The notes under the pieces were generated by a model. It saw only the letters and a program-made list of their open reading frames with translations, ran no database searches and was not told where the DNA came from. Made by a program: the position numbers and the translations under genes. From Acetobacteraceae bacterium (GTDB taxonomy: Bacteria; Pseudomonadota; Alphaproteobacteria; Acetobacterales; Acetobacteraceae): DNA of 64,000 nucleotides. The stretch is taken from assembly GCA_004843345.1 (NCBI GenBank), contig CP039460.1, forward strand, positions 573,501 through 637,500, in the 5' to 3' direction. The first letter of the stretch is position 1; every line of letters begins with the position of its first letter. Positions 54,810 to 64,000 of this stretch are shown here, piece by piece.

Positions 54810-56006
54810 TTAGGAAGCTGTTTTCTCCAACACCACTTGCCCGTCTTTAATCCGTAACGCAAGCCTTCCTTCGATTAAATCGAGTGCCTCTTTCCCAAAA
54901 AGATCAGCACGCCAGCCTTTTAACGTCTCAACATCTTTTCGGCCATGCGCTAATGAGGCTAAATCTGAACTCGACGCCACGACTTTTGGCGAAACAGAAT
55001 GTTCATGCGCCTTCAGCTCCAGTAATGTGCCTAAAAGATTTGCCACCAGCTTCGTCCGTGGTGTCATCTTTTCCCCTTTTCGTGCTGGCGGAGAAGGTAA
55101 TTCATCCTCCGTCAAGGAACGCCCTTTAGCAATCACTTTAAGCATCCGCTCGCCGATAGGATTATGGGCAATCTTCGCTGGAAAACCCCGAATAGCGGCA
55201 AGTGCTTCCGCATTTTTAGGTGCAACAATCGCTGTCTGTGCCAGCACATCGTCCCGAAGGAGGCGCTGACGGGGAATATCCTCTTCCTGCGCTTCTTTTT
55301 CACGCCATGCGGCTAAGAGCTGTAACACGCCCATGGCACGGCGCCCTCCCCCACGCAAAGGAATTTTTTTCCAAAGGCTCATCGGCTCTGGAAAGAAGAA
55401 AAGCTCATCCTCTAATTTAGCTAAATCCTCTTTAAGCCATGACAGACGGTTCTTCCGGTAAAGGCGATTCATCAGCTCCAAATAAACCAAACGCAGATGC
55501 GTCACATCGGCAACCGCATAACGCTTTTGCGCATCGGATAAAGGCCTTTTCGACCAGTCTGTAAAGCGGTGGCTTTTATCAATTTTGCCCTTTGTCAAAG
55601 AGGAAACCAGCGCATCATAGCCAATCTGATCCCCTAATCCTTCAGCCCGTGCCGCTAATTGCGTATCAAAGACATTTTTAGGCAAAGCACCGAACAAATG
55701 AAAAAAGATTTCTAAATCCTGCCGTGCCGCATGAAAAACTTTCAAGCAAGCCTCATTGGCCAGCAATGCGCCAAGAGGCGCTAAATCCAGTTCTGGCACA
55801 CATGCATCAATCAGTGCTGTTTCTGACTCAAGCCCAACCTGCACAAGACAAAGCTGTGGCCAATAAGTCTTTTCACGGACGAATTCTGTATCCACTGTAA
55901 TAAAGGATTCCTGCGCCGCTTTAGCGCAAAATTGGGCAAGTTCTTCCACTTTTGTGATATAGCGGACAGGATTGGATAAGACAGAAATCGTTTTTATCCT
56001 CGACAA
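54810..56006 (-). CDS. rnd: Ribonuclease D
   Basis: 398 residues. Exonuclease motif I is VDTEFVREKTYWPQLCLVQV. Motif II is in KVFHAARQDLEIF and motif III (RYAVADVTHL) is the DEDDy type. An HRDC-like region begins at about residue 210. It trims tRNA and other stable RNA 3' ends. Confidence 0.92.
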   Translation of the reverse strand: MSRIKTISVLSNPVRYITKVEELAQFCAKAAQESFITVDTEFVREKTYWPQLCLVQVGLESETALIDACVPELDLAPLGALLANEACLKVFHAARQDLEIFFHLFGALPKNVFDTQLAARAEGLGDQIGYDALVSSLTKGKIDKSHRFTDWSKRPLSDAQKRYAVADVTHLRLVYLELMNRLYRKNRLSWLKEDLAKLEDELFFFPEPMSLWKKIPLRGGGRRAMGVLQLLAAWREKEAQEEDIPRQRLLRDDVLAQTAIVAPKNAEALAAIRGFPAKIAHNPIGERMLKVIAKGRSLTEDELPSPPARKGEKMTPRTKLVANLLGTLLELKAHEHSVSPKVVASSSDLASLAHGRKDVETLKGWRADLFGKEALDLIEGRLALRIKDGQVVLEKTAS

Positions 56007-56016
56007 AAGGCAACAA

Positions 56017-56036
56017 GGCTGAGAAAAACCTCAGCC
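56017..56036 (-). terminator. Hairpin after trxA
   Basis: GGCTGAG (56017-56023) and CTCAGCC (56030-56036) around a short loop, between trxA and rnd on the minus strand. The T run is weak. Confidence 0.5.
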
Positions 56037-56055
56037 TCAAGATACAGAAGCGTGC

Positions 56056-56388
56056 TTACGCTTCGAGATGTGGTTTAATCAAAGCGGACAGCTGGGATTT
56101 TCCAAGTGCGCCCACCTGACGTTCAACAATCTCTCCATTTTTAAACAGCAACAAAGTCGGAATGCTTCGCACCGCATATTTTGTTGGGGTTTCTAACTCA
56201 TTTTCAATATTGATTTTTGCAATTTTCAACTTGCCTTCAAATTCCTTGGCAATTTCTTCCAAAACAGGGGAAAGCATTTTGCAAGGCCCACACCATTCTG
56301 CCCAAAAATCAACCAAAACAGGGATCTCTGATTTTAAAACATGTTTTTCAAAAGCGGCATCTGAGACATTTAGAAGGTTGGCGCTCAT
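56056..56388 (-). CDS. trxA: Thioredoxin
   Basis: 110 residues from the ATG at 56388, with GGAGAGAG upstream. The active site is FWAEWCGPCKMLSP. The cis-Pro region is RSIPTLLLFKNGEIVERQVG. A longer upstream frame has no conserved N-terminus. Confidence 0.95.
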   Translation of the reverse strand: MSANLLNVSDAAFEKHVLKSEIPVLVDFWAEWCGPCKMLSPVLEEIAKEFEGKLKIAKINIENELETPTKYAVRSIPTLLLFKNGEIVERQVGALGKSQLSALIKPHLEA

Positions 56389-56517
56389 TTTTCTCTCTCC
56401 ATTTGGTGTTCTTAGGATTTTTCTTTTTACGCTTCCCTGACTGTTCCGCCAAGGCATTCTGTGAAAACTCCCATATCAAGAAAGATGTGAATGTTTTCAA
56501 GAAAATCAAGCGCCCAT

Positions 56518-59500
56518 TTAAGAATTCTCTTCTTTCACGCCTTGTTTTGCAGACCATTCCCGTAAGATTTTACTTAAATCCTGCTCATTCAATTCAGTAA
56601 CCTCCAACGTTTCTGTCCAAATTAAATAGGCTTTAAGAGGCAAATCTAGATAAATCTCTTTCAAAAGCTGCGCATATAGCGCCATCTGTAAGCGATAGGC
56701 TGGTGAGCGCTCTCCAATAAACTTGCTGCCTGTTTTATAATCGGCGAGATAAATGCCTTTTTCTGTAATATTCAAACGGTCCACAATCCCGTTGACGACT
56801 TGCCCAGAGGCAATCCCCGTCAAAGGCTGCTCGGCACGGCTTCCTTTTTCAAAAAGTGGTGCAAGAACAGGTTTTTGCAAAAGCACATTAAGATCACTGG
56901 CAATTTTTTTCTTATCCTGTACTATCCATTCTTTGGCATTTCTATCCAACCAGCCTTGCGCTACAAAAACACGCTTATCTGCGTCAATTTCTGGTAAAAA
57001 TTCCAAAAGCCGATGAATAATTTTTCCCTTTTGCGCCGCACGCTGTTTGCGTGAAGGCAAAGCAGGCTTTGCAGGCGCAAGGGGAGAGCTTGCGGAAGGT
57101 AAATCCTCCAAAGCACCATCTTCTGACTGACTTGGACGGAGCGGACGGGCAAGCCTGTCTTCTTTCTTTGGCATCACAGCCTGCCAGCCCTGCGCCTTTC
57201 CAACCCAATCTGGCATTGGAGCAACCGCCTTCTCTATAATTTCTTTCTGTTTTCCTAGTCTTTCAGGGCAATCTCCCTTTGACTCGATGCGCAAAAATTT
57301 CTCTTTTTGCTCGACCTGAACGGGCAATTGGAGATGAGAGGGGCAATCTTCATAAGAAAATTCCTCAAATGAAAATTCAGGCTGATTTTTCATCTTCTCC
57401 AGCGTTTTTTTGGCTTCCTCCACCCAAGCAGGCTGATCTTTAGAATTTGTCCAACCCGCAATAATCAGCCAATCGGCAGGACGGGTCGCCGCAACATAAA
57501 AAAGGCGGTTTTCCTCTTCTTCCAGTGCATCCTGACGCACCTTCTGTTGAGCCGCATAATCTGTAGGCAACTTAGCCCCCCCCCATGCATCAAGCGGTAA
57601 TTTTCCTTTTGAATCGTCTTTTTTAATTGGAAGCCAATAAAAACCCTTTGGCTGCAGAGCTTTTCCCTTTTTACACAAAACAATCACCAAAGGCGCTTGC
57701 AAACCCTTTGCGCCATGCACTGTCATAAAACGAACCGCATTTTCGCCATCACCAGCCTGACGCTTCATTGTCGTTTCATTTTCTGCCATCCAGGACACAA
57801 ACCCCTGCAAAGAAGGCGGAAAGAGGGATTCATATTCCAACGCTACTTCTAACAAATGATCAAGAGGCTCTTCCGTTTCCTTCCCAAAACGGGAAATCAT
57901 TTTTGCCCTACCGCCATATGCCCCTAATGCTTGGGAAAGAATTTGAAATGGCGTGTCATAATCCACCCGCTTGAGAAGGCCTGCGAACATTTCATAGGCC
58001 TTTTGCCATTTTGGCTTTTCAGCAAAGCGTTTTTTTAGCGCTTCCCAAAGGCCTGTAAGGGGCATTTTTGCCGTTTTTAAAAGCGCCTTACCTTCAACAT
58101 CTTTAAGGCGCAATTCAATAAGGTCTTCATCTTTCAATCCTCCCAGCGGAGACGTCAAAAAGCAAGCAAACGCAAAATCATCACTTGGTAAAAGCAAAGC
58201 CTCACAAAGCTTCATCATATCAATCAGCTGAGGCGTCTCAATAAGCTTGCTCCCAATACAATTTACAATTGGAATACCCATTTTTTTCAAACGGCTCATC
58301 AGCCCCTTTGGCAAGTGACTCCGTTTTTGAACCAAAATCAGAACATCTTTATAGTCTAAATGAGGCTGTTTTCTTTCCGCATTCGTCCTCTTCCTAAAAT
58401 GTGATTGAAGAACATCACAGAGCCTCTTTTCTAAAAGTCTCGCCGATGTCTCTGGCGCTTTATGAACGTCTTCTTCTTCAACCGCTGGCACTTCAATGGC
58501 AGGCCAGACCTCCACCCGTCCCCAGCTTTCTTTTCGGGCAGAAAAATGCTCTGGAAAAATATTCGAATCTTCCGAGACGCCTTTCGCCATTTTTCCCTGA
58601 AAATGCGTATTGACGAAGGACAAAACAGGTTTAGTTGTCCGAAAAGAGACATTCAAAGCAACATTCTCAGCCCATTTAGCCTTTGCGTCCTTTACGACCT
58701 TTGCATATTCTGCCTGTGTTTTTGCAAATTCCTTTGGCTGTGCCCCTTGGAAACCATAAATTGACTGTTTCCGGTCTCCCACCGCAAAAATCGTTCGATG
58801 GATGTGCGTTTCATCCTCTTTTTGCACAAAAAATTCTGATGTCAGCGCTTTAATAATTTTCCATTGAATCAGAGCATTATCCTGCACCTCATCGAGCAAA
58901 AGATGATTTAAACCGCCATCTAACTTATAGCGTACCCATGCAACATCCATATTTTCGAGAAGGGTTTTTGTGCGCCTAATCAAATCATCATAGTCGAGTT
59001 GACCTGCAAAATGCTTCTGCCTATCGAGCGTTAAAAGCCCCCCTCTTGAAAGCGTCAAAAAAGCTGCGCCAAACTCTGCGAGGGCGAGCTTATCCTGCAC
59101 TTCTTTAAGTTTTTCTAAACGCTCTGCTTCATCTTTTAAAAGTCCCTCCAAAGCAGGCGCTTTTTTTACCTCATCCACTTTAGATAATTTTTTTCGTGGA
59201 TCTCCCTGTGTAGTAAAAAAGAAAGTTTTCCACGTCTCAATGTCTCTTTCCGCAACTGGCTTTAAAAGCCATGTAAGCATTTCGGGACGATTTTTATCAA
59301 TAGCGCCAACAATTTTCAGCGTCTCAATCCATTCTGCCTCATGAGGCACACTGCGCCACTTTTCCTTCCAGTTTTCATCCTCTTCTGAAAGATCCAAAGC
59401 TTGGAAATAAAGCTTTTTACAATAATCAAAAATCTCTTTCGGTTTTGGTTCTGGCTCTAAATTTTGCTCATCCGTTTGTCCTTGCTTTTGTTGCGGATTC

Positions 59501-60171
59501 CATAACGTAAATTCTTCCTGCTCTCCTGCCAATGCCTCTGTCATGCCAATCAAAGAGATGCTTTTTTGATCTGCCGGCGGAGTAAAAAGGATCTGGGGTG
59601 ACAAGACATCAATGGCTTCTTTCTGCTCTGGCAAAACCACATCTATCCCTTTTTCTAAAAAAGATCGTTTTTCCTGATCGTCAATCAAAGAGAAATTAGG
59701 GTCTGTTGCCGCTTCTAACGGAAATCGGCGCAACAAGGATTCACAAAAAGCATGGATTGTTTCAATCCTGACCCCAATCGGACTTTCTAAGACTTTACAT
59801 AACAAATCCCGTGCATCTGAAAGAATTTGCTTATTCTCAACAGGCACTTCGAGTGCTTCCAACGCTTGCAAAAGCGCCTCATCTGAAAGTCCAAACCATT
59901 CTGCCAATTTAGAACGCAAACGGTTTTGCATCTCGGCTGCTGCTGCTTTGGTATAAGTCAAACACAAAATCGTAGAAGGATCTGCCCCAGCAATCATTTC
60001 CCCTGCTTTCTCTGGGTGAGGCTGTGGCAGCATCAGACGCAGGAGGCGGTCAATCAGGAGTTTTGTTTTGCCAGAACCTGCGGAGGCGGCCACAAAAGCA
60101 GAGACATTTGGGTCAGAAGCTCTGGCCTGTGCATGGCTGGCTTGCACGATAATTTCTAAATTTTCTGTCAT
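56518..60171 (-). CDS. addA: Double-strand break repair helicase-nuclease AddA
   Basis: 1217 residues from the ATG at 60171 (an upstream ATG at 60195 would overlap addB more). UvrD/Rep helicase: FVAASAGSGKTKLLIDRLLR (Walker A), LLLDEVQDNALIQWKII, AVGDRKQSIYGFQGAQ, FMTVHGAKGLQAPLV. The C-terminal RecB-type nuclease has YLADYKTG. With addB it makes Chi-regulated ends for RecA; this complex replaces RecBCD. Confidence 0.94.
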   Translation of the reverse strand: MTENLEIIVQASHAQARASDPNVSAFVAASAGSGKTKLLIDRLLRLMLPQPHPEKAGEMIAGADPSTILCLTYTKAAAAEMQNRLRSKLAEWFGLSDEALLQALEALEVPVENKQILSDARDLLCKVLESPIGVRIETIHAFCESLLRRFPLEAATDPNFSLIDDQEKRSFLEKGIDVVLPEQKEAIDVLSPQILFTPPADQKSISLIGMTEALAGEQEEFTLWNPQQKQGQTDEQNLEPEPKPKEIFDYCKKLYFQALDLSEEDENWKEKWRSVPHEAEWIETLKIVGAIDKNRPEMLTWLLKPVAERDIETWKTFFFTTQGDPRKKLSKVDEVKKAPALEGLLKDEAERLEKLKEVQDKLALAEFGAAFLTLSRGGLLTLDRQKHFAGQLDYDDLIRRTKTLLENMDVAWVRYKLDGGLNHLLLDEVQDNALIQWKIIKALTSEFFVQKEDETHIHRTIFAVGDRKQSIYGFQGAQPKEFAKTQAEYAKVVKDAKAKWAENVALNVSFRTTKPVLSFVNTHFQGKMAKGVSEDSNIFPEHFSARKESWGRVEVWPAIEVPAVEEEDVHKAPETSARLLEKRLCDVLQSHFRKRTNAERKQPHLDYKDVLILVQKRSHLPKGLMSRLKKMGIPIVNCIGSKLIETPQLIDMMKLCEALLLPSDDFAFACFLTSPLGGLKDEDLIELRLKDVEGKALLKTAKMPLTGLWEALKKRFAEKPKWQKAYEMFAGLLKRVDYDTPFQILSQALGAYGGRAKMISRFGKETEEPLDHLLEVALEYESLFPPSLQGFVSWMAENETTMKRQAGDGENAVRFMTVHGAKGLQAPLVIVLCKKGKALQPKGFYWLPIKKDDSKGKLPLDAWGGAKLPTDYAAQQKVRQDALEEEENRLFYVAATRPADWLIIAGWTNSKDQPAWVEEAKKTLEKMKNQPEFSFEEFSYEDCPSHLQLPVQVEQKEKFLRIESKGDCPERLGKQKEIIEKAVAPMPDWVGKAQGWQAVMPKKEDRLARPLRPSQSEDGALEDLPSASSPLAPAKPALPSRKQRAAQKGKIIHRLLEFLPEIDADKRVFVAQGWLDRNAKEWIVQDKKKIASDLNVLLQKPVLAPLFEKGSRAEQPLTGIASGQVVNGIVDRLNITEKGIYLADYKTGSKFIGERSPAYRLQMALYAQLLKEIYLDLPLKAYLIWTETLEVTELNEQDLSKILREWSAKQGVKEENS

Positions 60172-60175
60172 TTTT

Positions 60176-63100
60176 TCACCGCCATTCACAAACACGCTCT
60201 AAAACAGGATAGGGATCATACGGCCCCGTTCCCATTCTGACCTCATAGGGCGTCTCTGGGGAATCATATTGTTCAATTTCAGCACGCAGTTTTTCGAGAA
60301 TTTTCGACATTGCGTGTCGTATTTCTTCACCTTGTTCTTTGCCTGTTTCGGGAACTTTTTTTGACAAAGAGAAAAGGGACTCTTTTTGTTCTTTATCCTT
60401 CCCGCTTCCCTTCAAGCGCCAATAAATCAAATTCTCAATCTCAAAAGCGCTTAGACCCTCAAAACCGCCTCTTTCCAAAACAGCGCCTTCAAGTAAGAGT
60501 TGTGGCTTCCGTCCTTCCAAAACATCCTTAGCTTTTGGCAAAGACCCTGTTTTATAATCAAAGATAATGGCTTTTTTTCCGTTTTCGGTACGGACAAGAT
60601 CTAATCTGTCCGCTTTGCCCACCAATTTAAAATCAATTTCTTTAAAATGGTAGGAAAGCAATATTTCTGTAAAAACTTGCTCACGCCCTTCTGCAAAAGA
60701 CTGCTCCTCACTTTCCACGAAAAGCGCTGCAATCTCTTTGAGTCTCGGCATCCACCAAAGTTTCAAACGTGTTCGATGAGTCTTTTTTTCAATAAGATTT
60801 GCAAAAATCCCTTTGAGTTTTTCAAAATTCTCTTCCTTTGAGGGGCTCTGAAGCGAGGTCTCCGATCTCTCAAAAAAAAGTTGCAATCCTCTATGCACCA
60901 AATCGCCGAAATCACTTACTTCCTTTTCCTCTCCCAACCCTGAAAGTGGCGAGAGCTGTAAAATATATTTCGCATAAATGGCGTAAGGCGATGCGTATAA
61001 ATTCTCAATAGCGGTCACCGCAAGCGAGCGGGGACGAAATACGACAGGCGGTCTTGGTTTGGGCGCTTTTGCTGGTTCTGACTTCTCCACACCATCAAGT
61101 GCCTTCGCCCAAGCCAAACTTTTAAAAAGCGGGAAATTCTTTCCCTTTCCCATCAAAGCCTGTGCCCGAACCAACCAAGAAGCAGCTATTTCAGGTTTTT
61201 CCGCATTACTTAACGAACGTGAGAAAATCACCCGCCCTGTTCCACAGGCAAAAACCTGAAAATCCTGTGCAAAAGCGCCCAAACGCCGCTCTGGCAAAAA
61301 GAGTCCCCCAACCTTACGCATTAAACGGGACATCCAAGGACCGCAATCGGCCACAGGCGGCCAAGTTCCCTCATTCAATCCACCCAAAATCAGCGTATCA
61401 AAATCCAATAATCTGGCTTCTAAAATCCCTAAAATAAAGACTCTCGGATGAGACACTTCTTCCCCGTTAAGATAATTTCTTAATCCCGTAATCGAAATGC
61501 CCCGCATGGTTTCGGCCAAAAAACCGCCAAACTCTTGTAAAGGCTGATCTGGTAAATCCTCACATATCTCTCGCAGCTCACTCAAATGCTCCGAAAGACG
61601 CCGACCATCTTCCCCGTGCCAGAGACGGTAATGACGGCCATAACGATCCTCTTTGCTTTCTTCGAGATTCTCAGGAGTCAGAGAGAGATTTTCTGCTGTT
61701 TCAATCAATGCATCTAACAAGGCCTTAACCGCTACCGCCTCTTTTTCATGCGCCTCAAAAATCTTTTTGAGAGGCGCAAAAGCCGTTTCCAGCGCTTCCA
61801 GTAAAATTTCAAGCTCATGTTTCTGGCCAACCGTTAATTTTTTTGAATTTAACGACTGAATTTTAGCCCGAAAGCCTGCTAGTCCGCCTTCAATCGGCGA
61901 ACCTCTTAAAATCTTAAGCTCCAATAAACGTGTCAGAGAAAGGCAACGCACCCTCTCAATCCCTAAAGACGTCAAAGGATGTTTCAACAGGGCTAACAGC
62001 GCCACAGGCTCAAACTTTGTACAGGCAGCCTCCACCACAAGGCGCAAAAAAACGGCTGAAGGCGTTTCAGCCAACGTCGCCCCCGCACTATCATCCGCAT
62101 TGATGCCAAAACGTTTTAAGGCCGCATTCACCCGCAACGCCAAAGAACGGTCAGGAGTAATCAAAGCCGCTGTTTTAGAGGGCGTTTCCACCGCATCCCG
62201 AAGCGCTAGCGCAATCGCTCTGGCCTCCTCCTGCGGTTCTTCCGCCTCAATCAGATACACATTTTCAGGCGCTTTCTCAGGGGCTGGAATCCGGCCTTCT
62301 TCTCCCATTCTTGTCCCCATCTGCATCTTGTGGGAAAAAGCTTTTCGCCAGAAAGTTTCTCTCGTGACATTTTCTAATTCTGCCGAGGAAAGTTCCGTGC
62401 CGTCTTTATTCGCCAAAGGTAAATCCCACGGCTCAATCTCTTCTCTTGAAAGATTCATTCTTTCACACAGATCTTTAAATAAAAATTGAGGGTGAGACTG
62501 GGGAAGATACGCCCAAATTTCTGCAGACAAACCTGTATCCACCCCCCGCAGAACCACCCTTCCACTTTCAAGACGGGCCACTTTAGCTAGAAAATTCCCA
62601 ATCCCTGTTGAACCATCGACAAAACCAACCGCCCAAACACGTCCTTTAGGCGGATATTTTTCAAAATCCTCTGCAAGAATTTTAAGAATTTCCACTTCGC
62701 GCGCAATGGGATCTATCGCCTTTTCTTGGTTCTTTAAAATCTCCGGCCAAGCCTTGGTGACAATCTCTAGAAATCTGGCAATCTGTTCCCAGTGCTTGGA
62801 AAGGTCTGTACGCTCTTCCTGCGCCTTTTGAACGGCTTCCAGCAAAGACACCTCAGCCCTGTCGGCCTCATCAATCAATTCGCCCAAACTGCGTGCCAAT
62901 GCCCAAAGATTTTTAGCGGAAGGCGTAGATTCCTTACTTGTTTCCTGAAAAAGTTTCACCAAGCGAGAAAGAACTGCCGTCCGCCGAAAAGGCGAAATCG
63001 CAGGTGGAAGATTCACAAGCAGGTTAAGCGCAGCAATCGGCGCTCTTTCCTCTAAATCCCCAATCACCGCAATACGGGGGAGCAAAATCGCCTTCCCGTC

Positions 63101-63277
63101 TAAAACCCGTAAAAAAGCCTCACTTAAGTGCCGTCCTGCTCTGCGCCCTGGGACTAAAATCATTCCCTCATCAGAGGCATAATTCTCAAGCCTGCTTTTT
63201 CCCTTCCCTTCCGCAAGCCATGCTCTGGCGATTGTTTCAAAAAAAGAGGCCTGTAAAGGAAGGGAATGAAGGGACAT
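60176..63277 (-). CDS. addB: Double-strand break repair protein AddB
   Basis: 1033 residues. Inactive helicase-like N-terminal part (MILVPGRRAGRHLSEAFLRV). The C-terminal nuclease has FDYKTGSLPKAKDVL. The four-Cys cluster of some AddB proteins is not obvious here. It is four bases upstream of addA, as in the usual addBA operon. Confidence 0.9.
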   Translation of the reverse strand: MSLHSLPLQASFFETIARAWLAEGKGKSRLENYASDEGMILVPGRRAGRHLSEAFLRVLDGKAILLPRIAVIGDLEERAPIAALNLLVNLPPAISPFRRTAVLSRLVKLFQETSKESTPSAKNLWALARSLGELIDEADRAEVSLLEAVQKAQEERTDLSKHWEQIARFLEIVTKAWPEILKNQEKAIDPIAREVEILKILAEDFEKYPPKGRVWAVGFVDGSTGIGNFLAKVARLESGRVVLRGVDTGLSAEIWAYLPQSHPQFLFKDLCERMNLSREEIEPWDLPLANKDGTELSSAELENVTRETFWRKAFSHKMQMGTRMGEEGRIPAPEKAPENVYLIEAEEPQEEARAIALALRDAVETPSKTAALITPDRSLALRVNAALKRFGINADDSAGATLAETPSAVFLRLVVEAACTKFEPVALLALLKHPLTSLGIERVRCLSLTRLLELKILRGSPIEGGLAGFRAKIQSLNSKKLTVGQKHELEILLEALETAFAPLKKIFEAHEKEAVAVKALLDALIETAENLSLTPENLEESKEDRYGRHYRLWHGEDGRRLSEHLSELREICEDLPDQPLQEFGGFLAETMRGISITGLRNYLNGEEVSHPRVFILGILEARLLDFDTLILGGLNEGTWPPVADCGPWMSRLMRKVGGLFLPERRLGAFAQDFQVFACGTGRVIFSRSLSNAEKPEIAASWLVRAQALMGKGKNFPLFKSLAWAKALDGVEKSEPAKAPKPRPPVVFRPRSLAVTAIENLYASPYAIYAKYILQLSPLSGLGEEKEVSDFGDLVHRGLQLFFERSETSLQSPSKEENFEKLKGIFANLIEKKTHRTRLKLWWMPRLKEIAALFVESEEQSFAEGREQVFTEILLSYHFKEIDFKLVGKADRLDLVRTENGKKAIIFDYKTGSLPKAKDVLEGRKPQLLLEGAVLERGGFEGLSAFEIENLIYWRLKGSGKDKEQKESLFSLSKKVPETGKEQGEEIRHAMSKILEKLRAEIEQYDSPETPYEVRMGTGPYDPYPVLERVCEWR

Positions 63278-63381
63278 GCAACAATCTCAAAATGGTTTTG
63301 AAAGAAATTCCTTCCTGCAAATTACCATCTCAAACTCTTTCTGTCTGCTTGTTTCATTTCTCCTTATTTGCCAGTATATGC

Positions 63382-63888
63382 TCAACCAAGGAGAGATTCT
63401 GCTGATGTAGCAATCATAAATTCTTTCATTGTGTAGACGCCTATAAGAGAATTGTTATCTCTATTAACCTGTTCTTTTAACCAAGAAAATGCGCCCTTTT
63501 TGTAGCCATCTCCATCAATCAAAATAATAGTAGGCACGCCAATATTTTTAATATTTTCCACCGCAAATGGATATTTCTCATCCACGGAGCCTGCTTTTGA
63601 CTGCCATTTGCATTCAATAATCAAATCATTCGGAAATAAATCTTTATTAATCACCAAAAAATCACAACGGCGATCTGTTCCATAAATAGATGAACCACAA
63701 TAAATTTCTCTATAAAAACTCTTTCCTCGAAATGTTGAGCGTCTCTGAAAAATAGATTTCTTCTGATCTTTTCCTTTATTTTCGTAGCCATAATCTATCA
63801 AAACATTAGAAACGAAACCTTCTAACTTTTTTCCTGTAAAGTTTGCCTGAGAACCACTTACACGTCCATGCTTTGGAAGATTTCTCAT
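63382..63888 (-). CDS. PD-(D/E)XK restriction endonuclease, type II
   Basis: 168 residues. The nuclease motif is DRRCDFLVINKDLFPNDLII, then ECKWQSKAGS: Asp, followed by ExK. A central Lys/Arg-rich N-terminal part (MRNLPKHGRVSGSQANFTGK) could bind DNA. Its ATG overlaps the stop of a DNA methyltransferase by four bases, the classic restriction-modification pair. Confidence 0.72.
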   Translation of the reverse strand: MRNLPKHGRVSGSQANFTGKKLEGFVSNVLIDYGYENKGKDQKKSIFQRRSTFRGKSFYREIYCGSSIYGTDRRCDFLVINKDLFPNDLIIECKWQSKAGSVDEKYPFAVENIKNIGVPTIILIDGDGYKKGAFSWLKEQVNRDNNSLIGVYTMKEFMIATSAESLLG

Positions 63889-64000
63889 AACAATCCCCCT
63901 AAAACCTCTTCGATCCGCTGAATGGATAAATCTAAATAGGATTTTTCTAATTCTATCCCAATATATTGGCGGTCTTGTTCAAGGGCAGCGACACCTGTTG
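63885..64000 (-). CDS. DNA methyltransferase, C-terminal end only
   Basis: The frame on the minus strand reads TGVAALEQDRQYIGIELEKS then YLDLSIQRIEEVLGG and stops at 63885. The RQYIGIELEKSYLDLSIQRI segment is the C-terminal AdoMet-binding end of N6/N4-type modification methyltransferases. The rest lies beyond the window. It is the partner of the endonuclease at 63382-63888. Confidence 0.75.
   Translation of the reverse strand, partial: TGVAALEQDRQYIGIELEKSYLDLSIQRIEEVLGGLL

Overview
The window is a 64-kb piece of an alphaproteobacterial chromosome, most likely from a moderate-to-low-GC member of the Acetobacteraceae (acetic acid bacteria). Reasons: a GcrA cell-cycle regulator, an alphaproteobacterial RpoH, AddAB in place of RecBCD, a hopanoid side-chain cluster (hpnH, hpnM, hpnI, hpnJ, hpnK), and a complex I operon with fused nuoCD that is strikingly like the enterobacterial one. 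The genus cannot be settled from the sequence alone.

Layout. 1-11.6 kb (minus strand): nuoA-B-CD-E-F-G-H-I-J-K-L, with nuoL cut by the window edge. 11.9-13.4 kb: a small tautomerase gene, a 50-aa membrane protein, and a MarR regulator with a near-perfect operator followed by a membrane protein. 13.4-18.2 kb: tRNA-Tyr, rlmB, a decayed nitroreductase gene, a membrane protein, rluD and rpoH. 18.2-25.9 kb: two molbindin genes, pgk and gap, a lipoprotein, an amino acid permease, a small winged-helix-like protein and a sulfatase-fold phosphoethanolamine-transferase-like enzyme.

25.9-41.1 kb is accessory DNA. A frameshifted gene lies just left of a 14-kb integrative element (about 27,028-41,002) inserted in the 3' end of a tRNA-Thr(GGU) gene. 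The element looks like a P4-type phage satellite. It has a P4-like integrase, an AlpA/Xis-type protein, a CHC2-like protein, RusA, a Toprim protein and a VapE-type helicase, but no capsid, tail or lysis genes. It also carries two copies of an iteron-plus-AT-rich module, several HTH regulators, a Panacea-domain toxin-antitoxin candidate, and a cargo of Hcp, a Tae4-type amidase effector and a secreted Sel1-repeat protein. Two gene-free stretches in it are rich in stem-loops, including a 26-bp perfect inverted repeat.

41.1-64 kb: dksA, a CNNM/CorC-type protein, the hopanoid cluster, two tandem paralogous lipoproteins, two small secreted proteins, bactofilin, queH, gcrA, rnd, trxA, addA, addB, and the start of a type II restriction-modification pair cut by the right edge.

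The core genes cover NADH oxidation, central carbon metabolism, heat-shock and cell-cycle control, envelope lipid modification and recombination. The most novel material is in the tRNA-Thr element: a satellite-like element carrying an interbacterial toxin cassette, a candidate two-gene TA pair, and unexplained structured and iteron DNA.
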